Positions 59,324 through 64,000 of a DNA stretch of 64,000 nucleotides are shown piece after piece. Made by a program: the position numbers and the translations under genes. The stretch comes from Saccharopolyspora indica (GTDB taxonomy: Bacteria > Actinomycetota > Actinomycetes > Mycobacteriales > Pseudonocardiaceae), in assembly GCF_027853965.1 (NCBI RefSeq), contig NZ_JAQGLB010000022.1, positions 1 through 64,000 on the forward strand. Reading direction: 5' to 3'. The notes beneath the pieces were generated by a model. It did no database searches. It was not told the origin of the DNA and saw nothing but the letters and a program-made list of their open reading frames with translations. Positions within the stretch are counted from its first letter, which is position 1, and the number at the start of each line of letters is the position of its first letter.

Positions 59324-59582
59324 TCCGATGCCTTCTTTCCGTCTGCCGGATTGCCGTCAGTGGGCATCGGGAGTCGATCACCCGGCGTGATAGCTGTCAA
59401 TTCGGGGCCGAGTGGGGGGAAGTTTTTCACCCGACCGAGTAAGGCTTTTCGGCGTGTCGTCCGGGCCTGCATTCCGCGCAATTCCCACGGCTCCAGTAAA
59501 TATGAATCGAGATCACGTCTCGGTGGTTGTGCAATATGTGCAATACGTCTGTTAATCTTGCAGTCCGGCTGAGGGGGTGGGG
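59324..59582 (+). promoter_or_regulatory. Upstream region of the IclR gene with tandem repeats
   Basis: TGTGCAATA is repeated head-to-tail at 59528-59536 and 59537-59545 in an A/T-rich stretch 38 bases before the IclR start, a likely operator. The remaining sequence carries the signal for the leftward secreted-protein gene and no supported gene. Confidence 0.5.
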
Positions 59583-60329
59583 ATGTCCAAGACGGTCGCC
59601 AAGGCGGTCCACGTGCTCGAATCCCTCGCCGCGGCGCCCAAGACGATCGCCGAGCTGGCGCGGGAGCTGGGCGTGCACAGCTCGTCCGCGCTGCGCATGG
59701 TGCAGCCGCTGGCCGACGGCGGGCTGATCGCCCGCGGGCCGGACAACCGGTACCGGCTCGGGCTGCGGCTGGTGGAACTCGGCCAGCAGGTGCTCGACGA
59801 GATGGACCTGCGGGTCCTCGCCCGGCCGCACCTGATCGCGCTCGCCGATGCGACCCGCGCGACGGTGCACCTGGCCCAGCTGGTGGACGACCAGATCGTC
59901 TACGTGGACAAGATCGAGGGCGCGGCGACGATCCGCACCTGGTCGCGCATCGGGCGAGCGGTGCCGCTGCACACCGCAGCCGCCAGCAAGGTGATCCTGG
60001 CCGCGCTACCGGCACCGCACTGCGACCGGCTGCTGGCCGCGCACACCTTCACCCGCTTCACCGAGCGCACCATCACCGATCCGGCCGAGTTCCGCGAGCA
60101 CCTCGCGACGGTCGCCCGCCTCGGCTACGCGACCGATCAGGCCGAGTTCGAGCCCCTGGTGCACTGCATCGGCGTCGCGATCCCGGACGCGACCGGACAG
60201 CTGGGCGCGGCGATCTCGCTGACCACCGTCCGGGCCTCGGCCGACCAACCGGCGGCGGACAAGCCGCTGCACCGGATGCGGGAGGCCGCGAACGCGATCG
60301 CCGCCGCGCTCGGCCGCCCGCTGCGATGA
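59583..60329 (+). CDS. IclR-family transcriptional regulator
   Basis: A 248-residue regulator with an N-terminal winged helix (VAKAVHVLESLAAAPKTIAE, LARELGVHSSSALRMVQPLA, DNRYRLGLRLVELGQ) and a C-terminal IclR effector domain (ATVHLAQLVDDQIVYVDKIE, RIGRAVPLHTAAASKVILAA, GYATDQAEFEPLVHCIGVAI). The catabolic genes usually found beside IclR proteins are not obvious here; the next gene is a saccharopine-dehydrogenase-like enzyme in the same direction. ATG at 59583 follows a GAGGGGGTGGGG tract. Confidence 0.9.
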   Translation: MSKTVAKAVHVLESLAAAPKTIAELARELGVHSSSALRMVQPLADGGLIARGPDNRYRLGLRLVELGQQVLDEMDLRVLARPHLIALADATRATVHLAQLVDDQIVYVDKIEGAATIRTWSRIGRAVPLHTAAASKVILAALPAPHCDRLLAAHTFTRFTERTITDPAEFREHLATVARLGYATDQAEFEPLVHCIGVAIPDATGQLGAAISLTTVRASADQPAADKPLHRMREAANAIAAALGRPLR

Positions 60330-60426
60330 CGCCCGCCAGGGTGATCGACGAAACTCCCGGCAACCCGTGACCCCGCTGAACGGTGTTCGTTAGCAGGATG
60401 TTCGGCGCTACCCGGAGAGGATCGCG

Positions 60427-61482
60427 ATGACCTGGATGATCTACGGCGCGAGCGGCTACACCGGGAGGCTGGTCGCCGACCTGGCGGTCGATCGCGGGGA
60501 ACGCCCGGTGCTGGCCGGTCGTGACCCGGCGAAGGTCGCCGCGGTGGCCGCCCCGCGCGGACTGCCCCACCGGACCTTCGACCTCTCCGATCCTGAAGCG
60601 GTGGACGCCGGTCTGGAGGGCGTGGACGTCGTCGCGCACTGCGCCGGTCCGTTCTCCGCGACCTCGGCGGCGATGGTCGACGGCTGCCTCCGCAACGGCG
60701 TGCACTACCTGGACATCACCGGCGAGATCGACGTGTTCGAGGCGGTGTTCGCGCGGCACGAGCAGGCCCGCGGCGCCGGTTCGGTGCTGCTGCCCGGTGC
60801 CGGTTTCGACGTGGTGCCGACCGATTGCCTGGCCGCGATGGTCGCCGCCGAGCTGCCCACCGCGACCCACCTCGACCTCGCGTTCCAGGCCAGCGGCGGG
60901 ATCAGCGGGGGCACGCTGAAGAGCGCGCTGGAGGGCGCGGCGCTGGGCGGTCGGGCCCGCATCGACGGCGAAGTGCGAGTGGTGCCGATGGGCTGGCGGC
61001 GACGCGAGGTGCCCTTCCCGTCCGGCCCGCGGCGGGTCACCTCGCTGCCCTGGGGCGACGTGAGCACGGCTTACCGCAGCACCGGGATCGGCAACATCAC
61101 CACCTTCGCCCACCTGCCGGGCCTGGACCGGGCGGGCGCGCGGTCCAGCCGGCTGTCCCAAGCGCTGATGCGCACGCACGTGGTGCAGCGGCTGGGCAAA
61201 GCGGCGATCGGCGCCGTCGTGCGCGGCCCTGGCCTCACCGCCCGCTCGCGCAGCTGGGTCGAGGTGTACGCCGAGGCCACCGACGACTCCGGGCGCAGCG
61301 TCTCCGCGGCCCTGATCGGCCCGGACACCTACGACCTCACGGCCGACTCGGTCCTGCGCGCGGTCAACGCCCTGCAGTCCGAACCGCCGGAACCGGGCGC
61401 CCACACGCCGTCCACGGCCTTCGGCGCGGACTTCGTCCGCCGCCTCCACGGAATCCGCATCATCGAACCGGCCCGCCGCTGA
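60427..61482 (+). CDS. Saccharopine dehydrogenase-like NADP-binding oxidoreductase
   Basis: The 351-residue protein belongs to the saccharopine-dehydrogenase-like (trans-acting enoyl reductase-type) group of actinobacteria. The Rossmann motif is MIYGASGYTGRLVADLAV; then HCAGPFSATSAAMVDGCLRN, VHYLDITGEIDVFEAVFARH and LLPGAGFDVVPTDCLAAMVA are typical. True lysine metabolism is unlikely; relatives act on lipid or glycolipid intermediates. GAGAGG site before ATG. It may be controlled by the preceding IclR gene. Confidence 0.85.
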   Translation: MTWMIYGASGYTGRLVADLAVDRGERPVLAGRDPAKVAAVAAPRGLPHRTFDLSDPEAVDAGLEGVDVVAHCAGPFSATSAAMVDGCLRNGVHYLDITGEIDVFEAVFARHEQARGAGSVLLPGAGFDVVPTDCLAAMVAAELPTATHLDLAFQASGGISGGTLKSALEGAALGGRARIDGEVRVVPMGWRRREVPFPSGPRRVTSLPWGDVSTAYRSTGIGNITTFAHLPGLDRAGARSSRLSQALMRTHVVQRLGKAAIGAVVRGPGLTARSRSWVEVYAEATDDSGRSVSAALIGPDTYDLTADSVLRAVNALQSEPPEPGAHTPSTAFGADFVRRLHGIRIIEPARR

Positions 61483-61502
61483 CCGGCCCGTCACCCGGAG
61501 CG

Positions 61503-61563
61503 CGGTCAATTTCGCGAGAAATTGACCATCACCCGGGTGAACGTCAATTTCTCGCGAAATTGA
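61503..61563. terminator. Two mirror-image palindromes at a convergent end
   Basis: The first (61503-61526) has arms GGTCAATTTC/GAAATTGACC with centre GCGA; the second (61542-61563) has arms GTCAATTTC/GAAATTGAC with centre TCGC. They are reverse complements, 39 bases apart, so each can fold alone or pair with the other. Confidence 0.65.
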
Positions 61564-61613
61564 CACCGGGCCCTGCGGTGGGGCTTGGGCGGAGGACTTC
61601 TGCTGGTGTGGGT

Positions 61614-61653
61614 CGTGAGTGCTTTGTGGTGTTAGGGCACCGGAAAGTGCTCA
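61614..61653. terminator. Additional convergent-end hairpin
   Basis: GTGAGTGCTTT pairs with AAAGTGCTCAC (two wobble pairs) around a loop holding a smaller GGTG/CACC stem. It ends 35 bases before the VOC gene stop. Confidence 0.55.
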
Positions 61654-61687
61654 CGGGGTCGGCGCTGGTCCAGGACGCCGGTGGACC

Positions 61688-62239
61688 TCACCGCGGGAGG
61701 AGGCGGAGGCGGCCTTCGGGGCCGGATTCCGCGGCGAGGAACTCCAGGTGGGGGCCTTCTCCGGAGGCCGGCTGCAGGGCGGCGAACTCGGCGCTGTCGG
61801 TGGTGAGGTCCATGCCCGTGGTCTCGGCCCAGCCGCGGGCCAGCGCGCGCGGGTCGGGGGTGTCGACCACGACCGCGGCGACCGGGCCGGTGCGCTCGTA
61901 GATCTTGCGGGGTTCGAGCACGCAGAGCTCGTTGCCCTCGACGTCGGCCATCACCACCCAGGGCACGTCGCTGCTCTGGTCGATGTCGGCGAAGCGGGCA
62001 CCGGCGTTGAACAGCCGCTCGACGAGCTTGGTCTGATCGTCGTGCGACTCGCTGCGCAGATCCAGGTGCACGCCGTTCTTGGCGGTCTTCGCCACCGCGC
62101 CCGGCACGAAGCGCAGTTCGACGCCCGCGCCCGCCGGGTGCACCGCGGATCCGTCGAGGTTCCAGCCGAGCACGTCGGCCCACCACTGCGCGAGCCGCTG
62201 CGGCTCCCGCGCCGAGAACTCCACGACGACCGGTGTCAT
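61688..62239 (-). CDS. VOC (glyoxalase-like) family protein
   Basis: A 183-residue protein with two vicinal-oxygen-chelate modules. The first reads VVVEFSAREPQRLAQWWADV, LGWNLDGS and GVHLDLRSESHDDQTKLVER, then WVVMADVEGNELCVLEPR. The second (AVVVDTPDPRALARGWAETT, GPHLEFLAAE) is shorter. This is the Glyoxalase_6 type common in actinomycetes, mostly of unknown substrate; candidate roles are drug binding or small-molecule modification. A clear metal-ligand set cannot be assigned by eye. Confidence 0.85.
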   Translation of the reverse strand: MTPVVVEFSAREPQRLAQWWADVLGWNLDGSAVHPAGAGVELRFVPGAVAKTAKNGVHLDLRSESHDDQTKLVERLFNAGARFADIDQSSDVPWVVMADVEGNELCVLEPRKIYERTGPVAAVVVDTPDPRALARGWAETTGMDLTTDSAEFAALQPASGEGPHLEFLAAESGPEGRLRLLPR

Positions 62240-62333
62240 GGCCGAAAGCTACCGCAGATCACGGACTGGAACTCGTCGTGCGGCGGCGGAAAAGGACTGG
62301 CGCCCGGACATCCCCGCGGGTGAAGCTGCTGCC

Positions 62334-62822
62334 ATGCGGATTCGTGAAGCGCGCCTCGACGACTGGCCGGCCATCTGGCCGTTCATGCGGGACATCGCGA
62401 TGGCGGGGGAGACGTTCTCCTGGGACCGGGACATCTCGGAGGAACGGGCCCGCGAGCGGTGGTTCCCGGCGCTGCCCGGCCGCTCGGTGGTGGCGGTCGA
62501 CGACGACGGCACGGTGCTCGGCACCGCGGTGTCCGGGCCGAACCACGAGGGCCCGGCCAGTCATGTGGCGAGCGCGAGCTTCATGGTCGACGCGGCGCAC
62601 GCCGGGCGCGGTGTCGGGCGTGCGCTGGGGCGTCACGTGCTGGACCAGGCGCGGGCCGACGGCTTCCGCGCCATGCAGTTCAACGCCGTGGTGGAGACCA
62701 ACACCAGGGCGGTCGCGCTGTGGCGGTCGCTGGGCATGGAGATCGTCGCGACGCTCCCGCAGGCCTTCCACCACCCGGTGCACGGCTACGTCGGCCTGCA
62801 CGTCATGTACCAGTTGCTTTGA
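62334..62822 (+). CDS. GNAT-family N-acetyltransferase
   Basis: A 162-residue acetyltransferase similar in layout to phosphinothricin/methionine-sulfoximine-like GNATs: MRIREARLDDWPAIWPFMRD, VVAVDDDGTVLGTAVSG, SASFMVDAAHAGRGVGRALG (acetyl-CoA motif R-G-V-G-R-A) and FNAVVETNTRAVALWRSLGM. ATG at 62334 opens the conserved domain. Its 3' end overlaps the opposite jetD gene by 20 bases. Substrate unknown. Confidence 0.87.
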   Translation: MRIREARLDDWPAIWPFMRDIAMAGETFSWDRDISEERARERWFPALPGRSVVAVDDDGTVLGTAVSGPNHEGPASHVASASFMVDAAHAGRGVGRALGRHVLDQARADGFRAMQFNAVVETNTRAVALWRSLGMEIVATLPQAFHHPVHGYVGLHVMYQLL

Positions 62823-64000
62823 GCCCGGCGCGGAGGTCGGCGAGCAGGCCCGGCAGCACGACCTCCTCCTCGACGGCGCGGGCCGCGGTGGACATCAGCT
62901 CGGCCAGCTCCGGATCCCACGGCGTCTCCAGCGGCGCGCCGACGAGGTTCGGCAGGTCGGTGCGGTCCGCGGCCGCGTGGTCGAGCGCCTCGCGGTAGTC
63001 ACCGGCCGACATCCGCCAGGGCCGGGCGCGGTGGTGCTCCCAGAGGGACCGGGTGATGCCGATGCCCGCCCAGTCGAAGTCGCCGTGGTGGTGCAGGGTC
63101 GCGCCGTCGGCGGTGAGCCGGTCGAGCAGGGCCAGCGCGACCGTCGTCGGGTGGCCCGACACGCACACCACCGGGTGCTCGATGCGTTCCTCCGCGGCGG
63201 ATTCCAGCACGCGCGGGTTCTCGCACACCGCGACGGCGGTCCCGGGCTCGACGAGCCGGGCCGGAGCGGTGCGCAGGTCGAGGTGGGTCAGGTGCGTCGG
63301 CAGGCCGATCGCGGACCGCCGCCGTGCACCGTCCGACCAGGAATCGTCGCCGACGAGTGGCAAAGCCCAGGTCAGCACGGTAGCGGACACCGCGTCGAGG
63401 GTGACGCCGCAGCGCTCCCACAGCGCCCGGCGCTCCCGCTCGTTGCCCGGCGACTCGACTCCGTGCGCCAGCGCAGCAGCCTTGAGCACGACCCGGCTCA
63501 AGGCCGTGCCGTTGTCGAGCTGGTGCGCACCGCCGACACGAGCGGCGAGTTCACCGCGCGAAGTCCAGGTCTCGGGCGCCCGATCCAGCGCGAGCGCGGA
63601 CAGGACTCCGGCCGCGCGTCGCGCAATGGTGGGCAGTTCATCGGCTGCCACGCGTCCGTACTGGTAGATCCACTGCATCCACGGCGCGGCCCACCCGGCT
63701 TCCGCGAGGCCGTGTTCCGCCAAGGCCGCGCGCAGCGGCTCGATCGTCCGCTCCCGCTGCTCATCCCGGGAGCTCGCCTCGCGCTGGACCACCGGTCGCT
63801 CGTGCAGGATCTCCAGGACTTCCGCCAGCCCCAGGCCGAACCGGCTCCCGCGCACCGAATCGTCCAATTTGGACACATTGATCCGCGTTCCCAGCCCCAT
63901 CATCGGGCGCCCGTACACCTCGCCGACGAGCCGCTGCGCCTCAGCATCGGGCAGCTCCAGCCGGAAGGTCGCCGGTGGCTTGGGCGATTCCAGCGCTTCT
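62803..64000 (-). CDS. jetD: Wadjet subunit JetD, type I (5' end outside window)
   Basis: The reading frame runs uninterrupted to the window edge, so at least 399 codons are present and the N-terminus is missing. The N-terminal part matches DUF3323 (VSKLDDSVRGSRFGLGLAEV; GRVAADELPTIARRAAGVLS). The C-terminal DUF2399 part carries Toprim-like features: glutamate in VCENPRVLES and the DxD-like HHHGDFDWAGIGITRSLWEH. This two-domain protein is the JetD (TIGR02679-type) subunit of type I Wadjet, the topoisomerase-VI-like nuclease that cuts plasmid DNA reeled in by the JetABC condensin. jetA, jetB and jetC would lie beyond base 64000, upstream in the same direction. Confidence 0.82.
   Translation of the reverse strand, partial: EALESPKPPATFRLELPDAEAQRLVGEVYGRPMMGLGTRINVSKLDDSVRGSRFGLGLAEVLEILHERPVVQREASSRDEQRERTIEPLRAALAEHGLAEAGWAAPWMQWIYQYGRVAADELPTIARRAAGVLSALALDRAPETWTSRGELAARVGGAHQLDNGTALSRVVLKAAALAHGVESPGNERERRALWERCGVTLDAVSATVLTWALPLVGDDSWSDGARRRSAIGLPTHLTHLDLRTAPARLVEPGTAVAVCENPRVLESAAEERIEHPVVCVSGHPTTVALALLDRLTADGATLHHHGDFDWAGIGITRSLWEHHRARPWRMSAGDYREALDHAAADRTDLPNLVGAPLETPWDPELAELMSTAARAVEEEVVLPGLLADLRAGLKATGT

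Noticed and set aside
59583-61482. IclR and saccharopine-dehydrogenase-like genes as a defined catabolic operon
   Set aside because: The 97-base gap and lack of other pathway genes do not support more than simple adjacency.

Overview
The window reads as the chromosome of a high-GC actinomycete, most likely a member of the Pseudonocardiaceae close to Saccharopolyspora or Amycolatopsis. The reasons are very strong G/C at third codon positions, many GTG and TTG starts, actinobacteria-restricted families (DUF3145, DUF3052, DUF3263), a FasR-fabD-fabH-acpP-fabF cluster, the homodimeric AceE pyruvate dehydrogenase, mycothiol genes (mshB, a mycothiol-dependent isomerase-like protein, AhpE) and a vanHAX cluster. 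Genus is inferred from gene content only.

Layout. 0-5.5 kb: membrane and secreted proteins of unknown role, DUF3145, and an AraC regulator divergent from an NmrA-like oxidoreductase. 5.6-10.5 kb: type II fatty-acid synthase operon with its PucR-type regulator. 10.7-14.1 kb: TM-helix channel-like protein, phage-type amidase, DUF3263, MFS exporter. 14.3-19.8 kb: FMN riboswitch with the riboflavin transporter ribM, an erythromycin-esterase-family gene held between 27-bp direct repeats, a secreted M14 carboxypeptidase, and PhoD. 19.9-24.2 kb: aceE, DUF3052, ahpE, tRNA-Val. 24.2-29.5 kb: glycopeptide resistance (vanH-vanA-vanX and convergent vanSR) plus a divergent papain-like cysteine hydrolase. 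A 25-bp box stands before both vanR and this hydrolase at the same distance from the start codon. 29.6-38 kb: TetR/MFS efflux pair, a NarL-type two-component system, MmpS-like lipoprotein, SDR-DUF2867 protein, Clp-N protein with tandem operators, GreA-like and YcxB-like proteins. 38-47.7 kb: indolepyruvate:ferredoxin oxidoreductase with an Lrp regulator, arylamine N-acetyltransferase, flavin reductase, DUF3048, a secreted EEP hydrolase, mshB and a small kinase. 48.4-54.1 kb: 5-oxoprolinase operon (GntR, NRAMP-like carrier, pxpABC, then DUF1445) framed by a 205-bp structured intergenic repeat. 54.1-62.8 kb: MerR/DoxX, tripeptidyl-aminopeptidase-like hydrolase, a yybP-ykoY riboswitch with a GDT1-family transporter, IclR, saccharopine-dehydrogenase-like, VOC and GNAT proteins. 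The right edge cuts into a jetD gene, which suggests that a type I Wadjet anti-plasmid system lies just outside.

The strongest leads are: (1) the hydrolase tied to the vanR promoter box; (2) the 205-bp repeat with compensatory base changes, flanking a 5-oxoproline cluster whose NRAMP-like carrier lacks the metal-binding motifs; (3) the esterase gene inserted between duplicated copies of the ribM 3' end; (4) the Wadjet edge. Many convergent gene ends carry one of a few recurring hairpin families that look like bidirectional terminators.
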